Shown here: one piece after another, positions 1 through 11,585 of the stretch | How the letters are laid out: every line of letters starts with the position of its first letter | Position numbering within the stretch: position 1 is the first letter of the stretch | Assembly (NCBI GenBank): GCA_018907035.1 | Contig: JACCIC010000005.1 | Span: 3,241,501 to 3,305,500 of the forward strand | Source of the DNA: Sycobia sp. Sy_11 | Lineage: Eukaryota; Arthropoda; Insecta; Hymenoptera; Epichrysomallidae | Direction: 5' to 3' | DNA length: 64,000 nt | Notes under the pieces: model-generated | Told to the model about the DNA's origin: nothing | Database searches by the model: none | What the model saw: only the letters and a program-made list of their open reading frames with translations | Position numbers and translations under genes: made by a program

Positions 1-387
1 TTAAATTTAACTGTAGGGAACAATTTCATTGTATCAGGTTATACTCAAATTTTGCATAAAGAATTATTTTATTATTATTATTTTTTACTTTGTGCATTTT
101 TCTTATCATGTAAATGAATATCGTTAAAATGTGATTTATCGTTAAAAATAAATAAATTAATAAAAAACGAAAAGAAAGTTAAATAAAAACTTGTCAATAA
201 AATAAGATTGGATTAGATTGACTAAACAATGTCGACATTTGTGGCTCACTTATGTTGTTTTTGTACTCTTGGCTACACATACGTATGGTCGTACTACTGA
301 CTACGAGTCAGGCAAATTTCTGGCTTTTATTCCTCACGTTCGCACGCCCATCTATTTTCTCTCGTTTCCCCTTCTGTTCCTCCCTCC

Positions 388-390
<3 letters not shown>

Positions 391-426
<36 letters not shown>
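391..426. repeat. (CT)n microsatellite
   Basis: CT dinucleotide array after a C/T-rich lead-in. It creates Ser-Leu runs in spurious open frames. Confidence 0.97.
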
Positions 427-527
427 ATTCTTCGAACTTTTCAGTGTACAAATAAACCTACGCTGACACGTTATTTTATTCCTTTTTCGGTATTTCCCGA
501 GAGAATGGACGTTAGCAAAAGGAGAAA

Positions 528-530
<3 letters not shown>

Positions 531-566
<36 letters not shown>

Positions 567-570
567 AGAG
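531..570. repeat. (GA)n microsatellite
   Basis: GA array interrupted by GCGAGC near its right end. It lies about 110 bp from the (CT)n array at 391-426, so the two together are an inverted pair of complementary simple repeats. Confidence 0.97.
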
Positions 571-1379
571 ATGACAGTCAAAAGAGAGACAGTATGAAAG
601 ATGTACTCCCCTCCAATTTCTGTTCTATGTGACCCGAGTCACATGCTGAATAATTATGGCACGAACGTCCTATTATTTAAGCCGCGTTGACGAACAATTT
701 TGTTTCAGTTTTTTTGGTATCGATGAATCTCCGTCTCTTTGTGTTATATCTCATTCTGAAATAGTTTTTTCCTTTACTTTTGATACAGAAATAATTGAGT
801 ATGGCAAGTATAACCATTTGCGATTTTAAAGTAGATCGATACGACAATTTACTTTTTTTAAGATGCAAGTACAATGAAAAATTTTTATTATTATAATGAA
901 ATTATCACCGTACACTTTTGTTTTCAGAATCAAATTCAAATACTTCTAAATTCTTTAGTTTAAAACTATGGAGTTGTTTATATGTTTAAAAGATTTTTTA
1001 AAATGCAAGATAATGATTAAACAAAAGTTTAAAAAGTATTCAATCAATCATGCAAAGTATATTGAACAATAGAAAGCGAAATAATAAACTAACTTACGTC
1101 GCTCTTCTTACTTAACTATAGTAATCAACGTCAATTCACCTGTAACATAAGAAAAAGTCATCATTAAGTAAAGTTATTTAATAATTCAATTACTATATAG
1201 CATCAATCTCGTAATTATTCGCAATGAAATATATAAATATATGTAGTATCAAATTTGCCAACAAATTACCTCCCAATTTCAACCCAAAATCAAACCCAAG
1301 AGATCGCTCGATCAGGTCGCCAAAATTTACGCCAAACCTTTCCCAATGCAAAGAACAATCTATACCTGTGAAACATCCG

Positions 1380-1640
1380 TGCAAGAAATTCGCGCGCATC
1401 GTTTTCCAGTCGACAGCGCGCGGCCAGCTGCAGAGCGCGCTCGATGGCCGAGCGAGGGTGGGGCTCGGTATTCCGCGATTCCGAAAATTCCCACGCGATA
1501 CGGGAAATTCAATCGTTCGGAGGGGGAGGGGGCTTCGCACTCCGACCAGCCCTTTAACTTTTTTATTTCCCGGCGAGTTTATCGCTCGACCTGCTAACGT
1601 TAGAGTTCGAGCAGCTGCCCATGGCATCTGCGATTCGTTC
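1380..1640. other. CpG-rich block
   Basis: A sharp rise in GC and CpG (GCGCGC, CGGCCAGCTG, CGATGG) between AT-rich flanks. Frames of 83 to 167 codons open here on both strands with no domain. This could be an unmethylated regulatory element, but nothing proves it. Confidence 0.5.
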
Positions 1641-2870
1641 GTTTTTCTTTTCGATCCTCATCCTTTCTCCAGTTCTCCGTCTATCTATTCTTTTTGTTTC
1701 TTTTTTTTGTGTTATATTCTATTTTGAAATATGAATATTAATCATATAGATTTCTGTCTTTTTTAGAAAAGCTGCGTATTACATTTACATCTAAGTCTCT
1801 TTCTCTAGACCATAGGGTATTTGTCTTTAGAGAAGTCGTTGTAAAAATTCGATTAAATGCTCGACGAAAATCGAAGCTTCCGTCGGGCGCGCTCGGGTAA
1901 AAAGGGCAAGGGATAGAGATACTGAAAGAGAGATAGAGAAAGAGAGCAATGGGAGATTCGATTTTCAAACCTTTGTCCGTGTATTCGTGCCTTCAGGGCG
2001 CTTCGTGCTGAAAAAGTTAGTGTGTACTGATTCGATGAAAAGCCGTAATGAAAGGGAAAGCACATGGGCAGTAGCCGTTTCAAGTTAATGAAATTGAGAT
2101 ATTGAATTGGGTAACTCAATCATTTTACTGTGGAGTTACGGACATTATATTTTTAAGTCAGTTGGAGGAAATGAAGAAATTTTTTTTTAGTTGTGTCAAG
2201 AATGTTGAATATTAGGGAAATACAGCCTTAAACTAATTGAGAATGATAATTATAACACTTTTGAGTATTCAATGGCATACAAAGTTACGTGCATATTTGT
2301 ACAAAAAGTATCATGAATTACATTTTTAATTATTCCTTATTTATTTGTTGCCTTAATGGAATTTCTAATAATTATTCGTTAATAATTTACAATTTTATAA
2401 TGAATATATGTTTTTTATGAAAAATTTTTTGTCATCGAACTTTACGCATCTTGTGAGACAAAGTAGTACATGCTAAGCTCGGCGAAAGCAAGCGATTGCG
2501 CAGGCGGTAATCGCATATTATCCGCAAATGTAGCGTAGTTGACTGTAACGGAATTCAATCGAACAACTAAATCAATAATTAATCTGTAAATAAAAGTTAC
2601 AAATTTATATTAATTCTAATGTACATTAATTCTAAGTTGTATATTATATATTATGACTTTGAAAAAAAAATTAAACTCGTATATTTACTATGTTTTATCA
2701 TTTTATTATAACACGTTTTCTAGCTGTTTTTTAAACATCGTGAAAAAATAATGAACTGACCTTTATTTATGAGAAACATCATCTCATAAATGTTTCATTT
2801 ATGAGAAACTTCATCTGTCTCCGTATCAAGCGAATGAAAATAATCGAATCATTTCCAGGCTATTACCAAA
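1640..2870. other. AT-rich non-coding stretch
   Basis: No gene or mobile element recognised, apart from the small repeat near 2.77 kb. Confidence 0.75.
2765..2816. repeat. Short inverted and direct repeats
   Basis: ATTTATGAG (2765-2773) pairs with CTCATAAAT (2783-2791) around a 9-nt spacer, and the 20-mer ATTTATGAGAAACWTCATCT occurs twice, at 2765-2784 and 2797-2816. This is probably a local duplication event in AT-rich DNA. Confidence 0.85.
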
Positions 2871-2899
2871 AATAATTGTTACATCAAAGTTTCAAAGTA

Positions 2900-3334
2900 G
2901 AAAGCTACATTCGGAGCGCACTCGTGCTAAGGCATCGTATCCTCGCTTTCGTTTCGTTCTCGTTGTTTTCGTTTTTAAATGAAAAGGAATTACTTGCGCA
3001 AGCAACTCCGATAACAACGCAATCCAACGCACTAAGTCCCCGGCCAACCGCTCCCCCATTCGTTTAATTAAAAAAATTGCGCGGAAAATTCGCCATTCGC
3101 GGAGGGGCGGGGGTGGCGAGCGGGCGCGAGGGGAAAAAACCAGCTAGCAGATGCAAGGCCAGGGCAGCAGCAGTGCTACCCGGACTACGGATGTAATTAA
3201 AAATCGCCGCACGGGTGGCCCATTCTTGTGCGCCGCCTTTCGCCTATTCACGCGCTCGGATCGCCCGCGCAACGCAGCTGCAACGAGCAGCGAGCGAGGC
3301 AGGATTCTCCTTCAATTCCAGTCAGCCAGCCCGC

Positions 3335-3369
<35 letters not shown>

Positions 3370-3500
3370 AGAAATACGAATTGTGCCACGAGGTATTACA
3401 AAAACAGCCCGGCGGAAGGGCGTTAACGGGGTTCAGACGGTCGGTAAGTCACCTTCGCGCGAGTTATACGACCGCACGGAGAAGCGGCGTTAGGGGCACG
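2900..3500. other. CpG-rich block with embedded (TA)n
   Basis: GC-rich DNA with many CpG and GCAGC motifs. Several frames of 60 to 116 codons open simultaneously through the TA array at 3339-3367, coding for Ile-Tyr runs, a sign that they are spurious. Confidence 0.5.
3339..3367. repeat. (TA)n microsatellite
   Basis: About 14 AT units inside a GC-rich block. Confidence 0.97.
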
Positions 3501-3520
3501 AGTCGTATTGTGGACTTTTC

Positions 3521-3554
3521 TGAGAGAGAGAGAGAGAGAGGGAGAGAGAGAGAA
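3521..3554. repeat. (GA)n microsatellite
   Basis: GA array with one GG interruption. Confidence 0.96.
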
Positions 3555-3761
3555 AGATTGCACTATCCATTTGATTGAACCGCAGTTTTATCCCTTTGGA
3601 TTTACCGAAAAATATAAAAGAAGGACCGCCGATAAAGTAAAGGTGTAACTATGGGCGAGTCGTTGAAAAAAAAGAATAAAGAAAGAGCACTAGCAATTTC
3701 TTGCGGGGTTATTCCGCACGTTCTTTGCTCTCTTTCTATCCATTTGCCCTCTTCACTTCCC

Positions 3762-3766
3762 TGTCT

Positions 3767-3797
<31 letters not shown>

Positions 3798-3822
3798 ATC
3801 TATCTCTCTCTTTCTCTCTCGA
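3762..3822. repeat. (CT)n microsatellite, interrupted
   Basis: CT-rich array with CTATCTAT and CTTT interruptions. With the GA array at 3521 it forms a complementary pair about 210 bp apart. Confidence 0.95.
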
Positions 3823-4041
3823 ACCTTCTTCGATTTCTCTCAGAGCATACCCGCCCTCGGAAAAATAAGAGAAATTGCGGAAGTTTTTGAAGTAGATCGC
3901 GCTCGAGTCGCATGTTTCCTTTATCGGTTAAAAGAGTGTACATAAAAAGGACGCTTATAAGTGATGGAAATGTATATCTCCTGTGCGCTCTGAAGAGAAA
4001 TGACGTGGAAAATAATAGCTATTATCGAGGCGCCGCTAGTC

Positions 4042-4042
<1 letters not shown>

Positions 4043-4081
<39 letters not shown>
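4043..4081. repeat. (TG)n microsatellite
   Basis: About 19 pure TG units, an alternating purine-pyrimidine tract. Confidence 0.98.
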
Positions 4082-4082
<1 letters not shown>

Positions 4083-4089
4083 CAAAATC

Positions 4090-5170
4090 ACAATAAAGAT
4101 TCTGGAGAAGCAAACTTTACCAGATTCAATATCTTCGTAAAAATCCAGCATAATGAATTTCAACCATCTGTTATTTTTCATTATTTCTTTTATATCCTGA
4201 CAGAAATTAACTCGTAATTAATTAACAGTAATGATTAAATCGTAATCCCCAACAATTGTTAAATGAACGTCCAAATAATACTCTAGAGTTTTTCCAAAAC
4301 TCCAGATGAATAATGGTAAATACTTTGAATACGAAACCACTGGCCTTCGAAAAGAATGAAAAAATATTAAATTGAAGTGATACGAATTGATCCTATAAAA
4401 AATACGATAAGCATTTTGAATGTGTAAAATATTTATCAAGGACGAAAAGAAAACAGGAGCACCAAATCTATTATGAATTTCCAAAATGAACTGCCCGTTT
4501 TTTATGAACATAATCTAAAAATGTTCTCGACTTCTACCACGGAAGTTATATGATATAAATATTTTCTACAATAAATTCATAATCGTAGCTTGCAATTTCC
4601 AATCAAATGTAATTGATTAATTACTTGTATAATACAATCCACATAGAATCATTATGATTTCGAAAATTAAAACCATTGTCGTCGAGAAAAATTGCTTTTC
4701 CGATCTCACCAATATTTCCCAACCGATTTTACCAACTTTCTGTCCTTGGCATGCTCGACCAATCGATTATTAGTCTCGCCAGCCGATACAAATTCAGCCC
4801 CGGAGCTTCAACGCTGCCGCGTCGGAATGAAAAAAAAAGAGAGATTTTAAATATCGGCTCAACGAAAATTCTATGCAGCTTTCCTTACAAAAGGAAGAAA
4901 ATAAAATGACAAACATCCACCGACGTGTTTTCTTTCAGCCAAGCATCAGTTTCGATCCTAGCGCTTACCTTGATAATAAATAAAAAAAATATGTATATAC
5001 ACAAAAAAATGAAAAGAAAAAAAGCCCGAGCCGACTAAAAAAATCTCGACATTTTTCCTCTCAACGGGTATATCTCCGTCGACCATGCGCAGGTCGGATA
5101 GCGCTCGAACAAAAGAGATATAATGAAAAAAATAGCATACCCGCGCCGGTACGTCTACCGTGTACACTCA
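4090..5170. other. AT-rich non-coding stretch
   Basis: No recognisable gene. A good splice-donor match on the minus strand (CAAG/GTAAGC near 4965-4974) has no convincing exon attached. Confidence 0.7.
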
Positions 5171-5392
5171 GGTGGGAGATGAGGGTGTGAGGGGGGCGGG
5201 GTGAATGCACCACCGGCCCCACCACCCAGTATGTATGTATGTATGCCGGCCTCGCGGTGCCCGATCAGCCTGCAACAATGCGCGGAGTCGATCTACCTAC
5301 CCCCTACCCTGCCCCACCCAATCCCATCGAACAACCCGCGCCAGGGGTTTGAACTTTTCAGGCGCCACTGCCCACGCTCTGCTTAATACACG

Positions 5393-5410
5393 ACTGTCGC
5401 TCTACTGTTC

Positions 5411-5463
<53 letters not shown>

Positions 5464-5636
5464 CGTATATATAGATAATCGATGTGGATGTGAGAGGCAC
5501 TCGTCGGCGCGCAAAGCGCGCCTCTTTGTGTCGCTCTGAAACCTGCGCGGTTCGGTGTACGGAGCGCGCGAGAATCGAGCCAGCCGCGGTAAAGAGGAAA
5601 CAGGGGTTATGCAGAGCTACTGTCGCTCTACTGTTT

Positions 5637-5640
<4 letters not shown>
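5393..5640. repeat. 22-bp duplicated segment abutting two different microsatellites
   Basis: ACTGTCGCTCTACTGTTYGACA occurs at 5393-5414 and 5619-5640, differing at one base. The first copy runs straight into a (TA)n array and the second straight into a (CA)n array. The spacing is 226 bp. It suggests a tandem duplication whose microsatellites later diverged in motif. Confidence 0.9.
5413..5458. repeat. (TA)n microsatellite
   Basis: A nearly pure TA array of about 23 units directly follows the 22-bp duplicated segment. Confidence 0.98.
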
Positions 5641-5694
<54 letters not shown>

Positions 5695-5715
5695 CATATA
5701 TATCTGCATGCATGC

Positions 5716-5760
<45 letters not shown>
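5639..5760. repeat. Compound (CA)n(TA)n-GCATGCATG-(TA)n(TG)n palindromic microsatellite
   Basis: About 20 CA units (5639-5678) pass into TA units (5679-5702), then a GCATGCATGCATG centre (5706-5718), then about 16 TA units (5719-5750) and TG units (5751-5760). The order reads the same on both strands, so the whole tract can fold back on itself. A further ATGCATG follows at 5762. Confidence 0.95.
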
Positions 5761-5761
<1 letters not shown>

Positions 5762-5885
5762 ATGCATGTTTACATACAGACGAGCGCGCGTGTGTGTGCG
5801 TGACAAAGCGCCCGCGCCATATGAATGGAACTGCGGAGTTGAAATATCGACTCCCGCGAGCGGTTTGCGCGAGGGGTGCGGTTTA

Positions 5886-5895
5886 CTTTCCATCT

Positions 5896-5944
<49 letters not shown>

Positions 5945-5948
5945 CTCT
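5886..5948. repeat. (CT)n microsatellite
   Basis: About 20 pure CT units flanked by CGCTCT on both sides. Confidence 0.97.
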
Positions 5949-6059
5949 TTGAAACCGTACATTTTCTTGACGCGCGTCTTCGATCTTCTTTTTTCATCTC
6001 TCGTGCACGCTGACGTTCGCTGAGGCAGGGAAGTTTCGCGCCCAGCCAGTGTTGGTGTA

Positions 6060-7420
6060 AGATTTATTAAGTTTCATTAATGTGGTAATTTAATGCGAAT
6101 TTAATGCAGAACTATAGGGTCGAACTACTGGATGAGCGTAAAGTATGGATTTTTTATAGGATTTATACACTTCGGCATCAAGAAAAATGTTACGTAGGCT
6201 ATACATTTCCAAAAAAAATTATATGACTAATTTATCTTCGTTAACATGCCGGATTTTCCGCTTCATTTGTTCGTATCCAAAATGCGAGAAAAATTCTTCC
6301 ACGAACTAAAATAAAATATTTATTTTACAAAATATTTTTGACGAAAGCCTTTAATGTCTAAGAAGGATTTGAATCTATATGTTTAAGATTGAACCTGAGG
6401 TAGAAGTTGAATATGGCGGAAAATGGATCTAGATAGGTGGAATATACGTAAATATAGTATTCACGCCTGGCACAGCTGGAAACGTATATACGACAGTGAA
6501 GCTAGATTAAGAATACGACAAGTTTATAGATAATATATACATATGTCAGCTATAGAGCATGTGTTATAAAGATCTAGCCTTGTGACATATATAAAAGAAA
6601 TAGAAAATAGAAATTTATAAGTATCACGTAATATATATAATATAATATATATATATATATAGTTAAAAACTTAAACTAAATTAGCACTTAAATACACACA
6701 ATCCTGAGATCTAATTCGCCAACATAACATTTTTTTATTACGATTTATTTATTTCTAACGATATTATCGCTCTATTGCATTGCATTTCGTTTTGTTTTAA
6801 TTAATAAGTTCTAAGATGTAATTAAATAAAAGAAACCAAAACATGAATAAGTAATTATAAACTGCATACAAGGCATCCTATGATCAGTAAAAATTAACAT
6901 AATTTTCTAAATTATTAACCACAATGTTCGGTCTGCATTCATGCATATTTAATAGGACATTATTGCAACATACTTTTACGAAATAATTAGAATTCGATTG
7001 AAGACGAGGGAGAACAGCACTTATCGCAGACGAGTTCACAAAGACGCACTTTCCTCGTCAATTCTCCGCGTAATGAATTGTATTGTGGTAGTGAACTTCG
7101 CGGTTTACTAAAGAAATGCGCCAGACTCGCACATTTTACGAGACACCCGATTTACAATCCGCAAATGGTGAATGAAAGACAAACGTTGAGATATCTAGGC
7201 TACTTTCCGTGATAATGCATGTCACTTATATATTTTTTTAGGTATTAACGATACCTGACAAGAAGCATACGCGAATACCATATGATTCTTTTATCTTCCA
7301 GATTAACTATATCGTGCGATGACTTCTCGTCTCTGTGAACGGATAATATCCTGTTACGTCTAACGGATCCATATACATCCACATATATAGATATGTATAT
7401 ATATGTATATATATGTGTGT
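6060..7420. other. AT-rich non-coding stretch
   Basis: AT-rich with a short imperfect (TA)n near 6630-6662 and TATG/TG-type repeats at 7378-7426. I see no gene. Confidence 0.75.
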
Positions 7421-7429
7421 GTGGGTGTA

Positions 7430-7910
7430 TTATCGATTTACGACCCTCTTATCGTGCGATCCGAGCGCTTCCAGTCAGCCGGCTGAACGTTCGCTTGTGT
7501 TTATGGCCCGGCTGCAAGACGGGCACGCGCACGGGTCGGAAATCCCAATCTGGCGAGTAGACCAGCTCCGAGGGCCGTCCTCGCATCGTAGTTAGAAATA
7601 CTACGTCTCGCGACAACTGGATACCTTGGCGCTTTCGTACGTGTAAGCCTGGCCAATTATCCTTAAGTACGTTGCCAATTAAATGCAGCCCGAATCACCG
7701 TCTAGGCCACCCCGGGGGGCTGAGGGGGGGGGTGCAAATAGGTGCGAAGTTTTTGTCACTCTCGAAAATTCGAGAGAAGGGGATTAAGCGCGCCGCGGGC
7801 AATTGTCGGCGACCGCGAATATTCTGTAATGGGCCGGATGTAGGGGAAAAGATTAAACCAACGAGATGCGGGTTTTATCCAGAAACTGGATAAAACCAAT
7901 GAGACGCGCT
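7430..7910. other. GC-richer block with G-run and hairpins
   Basis: Includes CGTAGT-TAGAAAT-ACTACG (hairpin, 7587-7605), a CCCC-GGGGGG-CTGA-GGGGGGGGG run (7709-7732) and the 7871-7897 stem-loop. No gene is recognised. Confidence 0.6.
7855..7908. repeat. 12-bp perfect stem-loop overlapping a 16-bp direct repeat
   Basis: GGTTTTATCCAG (7871-7882) and CTGGATAAAACC (7886-7897) are exact inverted copies around an AAA loop. The same spot carries a direct repeat AAACCAAYGAGAYGCG at 7855-7870 and 7893-7908 (two transitions apart), the second copy overlapping the right stem arm. Transcribed, this would give a very stable hairpin, but no T-run or gene end suggests a terminator role. Confidence 0.85.
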
Positions 7911-8560
7911 ACAAGCTATGGACGTAATCGAAAACTTTTTTAATGTAGACTTACGATATCAACAAATAGAAATGACAGCAAAGACGTTTGTGGAAATTGG
8001 TCAAGGAATTGGTAAAAATGTTAATAACTTGAAAATATACAGTTAAAGTAACGAAAGATTACGAACATCGTCTGTTGGGCTCAGTATCGTAATTCAAGAT
8101 AACGTACAAGGATACATACACTATAACATCGGGATGCTAAATTTAATTGTCGAAAAATGAGAAAATTGAAGAATTTCTGAAATTTGTATGATTTTTGTGT
8201 GTAATTTTTTAGTATTATCATATTGCTGAATACACTGCAATGGTACGTTACATTTAATATTACGATTTAATTACGAAAAGTTCTATAACGAATAAGATAT
8301 CTGAGGGCGAAACCTACATTTTGCCTTTTTCTTTATTTATATGTTAATACCTCCCTCCATTATTTTAGACTTTCTTAAATAATGAGAGCAGCGACTGTTT
8401 TAATATATTTCTAAACAAAAATCATAATTTCTATTTGTTTCTAATGCACTCGCGACTGTGAACAAATTAAAAATTAGATTATACGAAGGCTCAATATGTG
8501 ACGCTATCCACGATCAAACATTAAATCAGTATAATTCAAGAAGCAGACTGCACCGTCGTA

Positions 8561-8584
8561 CGGATATCCAATCGGATATCCAAT
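8561..8584. repeat. 2 x 12-bp exact tandem repeat
   Basis: CGGATATCCAAT occurs twice in direct tandem at the boundary between AT-rich DNA and a CpG-rich block. Confidence 0.95.
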
Positions 8585-8589
8585 TCTAA

Positions 8590-9225
8590 AATTGCACTGC
8601 CGAGCCCGTCTGCAGGCGTAATTTAACGCAAATTAAAATCCGAATCTTCCCTGAGCCGTCGCCCGCTCTCGGCACGGCATTGCCCTTGCACGGCGCTTCT
8701 CGAAGACGCCCCCGACGACCGATGCTGACGTGACTCAGAAAACACGCCCGGCCGTAAATCGCGAGCATACGACGAAATACGAGGCCCCTCCCCTTTCGCC
8801 GCGCGCACCGCACATGCACTTGCGAAAGAACGCGCGCGTGATCGGCGCGGACGCGCGCTAAGCCATTCGCCGTATCGATCCTAGCGTGTCCCGCGTTTCG
8901 GCTCGTTTGGCGATCGCGTTCGGTCGCGGGATAAACGGAACGGTCGCGGCGTTGGTGGGACAAGAAGAGCGGAAACGGGGCCCCGAATCTCGGGCGCGGG
9001 CGTCCGAGAATTAGTTAGTTGCCCGCGCAACGCGAGGGAGGGGATTAAAGATAAAACTCGAGCCCGCAGGAGCGGGGCTTCGAGAGGGGAATCGTGTTTT
9101 TGGCGGCCGAGAGACGTCGTCGCGGTCCGCTGCTCGGCTCTCTCGCCAGAATGGTAATGCCAAAAATTTACATAACCATCGTTGACATATACGCTAGAGC
9201 GGCGCCCGCGTGGCTTCTGCGCATA
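8590..9225. other. CpG-rich block
   Basis: Strongly CpG-rich (CGCGCG, GGCGCGG) for about 640 bases. Long frames open on the minus strand (up to about 150 codons) but run into the TA array and show no domain. This is a candidate unmethylated regulatory region. Confidence 0.5.

Positions 9226-9228
<3 letters not shown>

Positions 9229-9277
<49 letters not shown>
9229..9277. repeat. (TA)n microsatellite
   Basis: About 24 AT units at the edge of the CpG-rich block. Confidence 0.98.
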
Positions 9278-9278
<1 letters not shown>

Positions 9279-9505
9279 CGTAAACCGAGGCCAGATTCTT
9301 TGATAAAGCTGACCCAAAACCTCTAGCGCCACTTTTACTCATCCCCGTTGCTTTACTCCATTTTCTGGTTTATTTAGTTTTTTCTTAATTTATTCTCTCA
9401 CTCTGTCTCTCTCTCTCTCTCTCTATCCCGCAGCGTCTCAAGCGTTATATGCACTGAATATTCAGGTTGTGCGGAACGTTTTTTGCTTCACTACCATCTC
9501 GACAA

Positions 9506-9508
<3 letters not shown>

Positions 9509-9550
<42 letters not shown>
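9509..9550. repeat. (TA)n microsatellite
   Basis: About 21 AT units, 230 bp after the previous TA array. Confidence 0.98.
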
Positions 9551-9556
<6 letters not shown>

Positions 9557-9559
9557 CGC

Positions 9560-10440
9560 GCGCACATATGTATGTATATAGACACACAATAAATGTTTGC
9601 GCAGCTCATTATAAATCAACGAATTACTTTAGACCGAGCAGAATATGCTTTGGCTCGGCGCCGAAGTCGTTTAGTTGTTTTATTCAACGATTTCTTATTT
9701 TTTCCAAGCTCCTGCTTTCATCGAAAACGAAAATTAACGATCGCATATATTGTGCGTTGTAAAACAAAAATGGAAAGGCTGCGTTATTGACGATAAACTT
9801 AGGTCTATATACCTTTAGTTCACCGCACAGAGATTGATTGATCTTTCTCTTTTTTTTTTAATACGTTTGAAATTACCGGAAGAATCCACAGCGATCGCGG
9901 GACGCTCCGATGTTTAGCTAATTTTCTGCTTGTTTTCTATTCGAGTTTATTGAACCTTCTAAACTTGATCGTGGCTGGTGAGTCTCAACGTGAGATGGTA
10001 ATTTCTTCTTAATTTTTCTCCCACCCATTTAGATAATTCAGAAATTTCGAAACTGCATGTTGCATTCAGTTATGAATAGTTTATAAACAAACGCTCGTAA
10101 AGCAGAAAAAAGACATAATTAGCAGTAATTTTTATTATTCCATAGTCTGAAATAATAGTTTGTCAAATTTAATTCTAATTTCAAGCAAAAGAAATGCAAA
10201 TAACCTTTTAATTATCTGCGGATATTTTAAACTTTATTATTTTGATTTATATAATACACGAGTGTACCTTTATTATATTGCGCGTGCTTTAACAAGGGAC
10301 ATATGTATCAAGAGCATGATAAATGAGTTATTTAATTGTCAATACCTGCTCGTATATACCTCAGCATTAAAGCGCAGAATCGCGGCAGCAGCGCTGCACA
10401 ATCGGCCTTATCACTTTTATCATATCCGAAAAGTTTAACA
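9560..10440. other. AT-rich non-coding stretch
   Basis: Nothing recognised. The open frame of 92 codons at 10160-10438 has no domain and AT-driven composition. Confidence 0.7.
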
Positions 10441-10800
10441 GCGCGCAATTAATTACTGTTTTCAATATAACGCACCGCGTTAGATCGCATATGAAAGCTT
10501 AAAGGCCGCTCGGGAGCGAGGGAGGGACGCGTCGCGACGCGCATTTGCAATTCATTATTCCGAAAATTATTATTATCGTTGATATATCGATCGATCGGGG
10601 GTGAAGAGGGCGGGGAGGGGGGGAGCGGAATGGAGCACCAACGGGATTTATGAACGTACGGGGCAAGGCATGAATACGTCACCGGGCTATAGACAGATAA
10701 ACGATCGCCTATACTTGTGCTACCGGTGCGTGGGGGGGGGGGATAAATCGGCGGGAGGGCGGAGGAGAAAATTGTTTGGCGAGAAGCAAATTAAATGCCA
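10440..10800. other. GC-rich block with poly-G runs
   Basis: Includes GGGCGGGGAGGGGGGGAGCGG (split here: GGGCGGGGAGG then GGGGGAGCGG) near 10608-10628 and a run of about ten G at 10732-10742, both able in principle to form quadruplexes. Confidence 0.55.
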
Positions 10801-10866
10801 CTGACTTTCCATCTATACATATATAGAGTGGAAAACAATTAGAAAACAAAGGCGATTGACGTAGTC

Positions 10867-10869
<3 letters not shown>

Positions 10870-10919
<50 letters not shown>
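10870..10919. repeat. (TA)n microsatellite
   Basis: About 25 pure TA units. Confidence 0.98.
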
Positions 10920-10922
<3 letters not shown>

Positions 10923-11585
10923 ATATACTATACCGCGGTTATAATCGAGTTATTGGCAGGCTGGATGGGATAATTATTATATACCCGGCTCGTCGATATT
11001 GCCGCCCCGTCGTCGCCATTGCGCGCTCTATAGCTATACACGCAATCAATTCTATAACGCAAATTTCTCCCGTTTAGCATCATCGGCACAGCTTCTCGAA
11101 GAGTTTTTATTAAACGTCTGCTTCTTTTCAAATGTGTACGTTCGTTGGCTTCTTTTTGTTGATTTTTTTTTTTTTTTTTGTTTCTTCGTACACGTTTTTC
11201 CTCCATTCCACGACGCTTCCTTCCCGAGTAAACAATGATAGACTGCGACGAAACAACGGTCGGGCCCCTTGAGTCGGTGTCGCTTTAAGAACTGCCTCGC
11301 GATATCGGTCGAAGCGCTCGACGGCTTCGCAGGGCGATCCGTTTACTGGAAGTGAATTTTCCGATAGAGCCCCTTCTCGGCCGCGGTCCTCGAAAGCTGG
11401 AAATAAACAAAGAGACGAAAAAAAAAACACCAAGAGCGCGAAGATGCCACTTCGATTCGACATCGCCATCGATGATATACATTCGATGGATGTAGTTACG
11501 GGGGTGTAGGGGATGGAGAACGAAAGTTCATTTCGACGGACAGTCCGGGACGGCGGAAAGCTCGACTGGCGAGTATTGTATGAGA

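Larger units (their letters stand above)
1..1340. other. AT-rich non-coding stretch
   Basis: Apart from the CT and GA arrays I see only AT-rich sequence with frequent stops in all frames. Confidence 0.8.
5170..6050. other. GC-rich, microsatellite-dense block
   Basis: GC-rich DNA broken by TATG, TA, CA/TA/TG and CT arrays. All open frames here are of the repeat type. Confidence 0.6.

Noticed and set aside
4958..5167. Minus-strand 69-codon frame next to a good splice donor CAAG/GTAAGC
   Set aside because: The residues are Phe/Tyr/Ile-rich from AT-rich DNA, with no acceptor and no family match.
5402..6023. Overlapping frames of 186 and 179 codons on opposite strands
   Set aside because: Entirely shaped by CA, TA, TG and CT arrays.
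8590..8612. AATTGCACT seed identical to the miR-92 family start
   Set aside because: The rest of the mature sequence does not match and the surroundings do not fold into a proper precursor hairpin beyond six base pairs.
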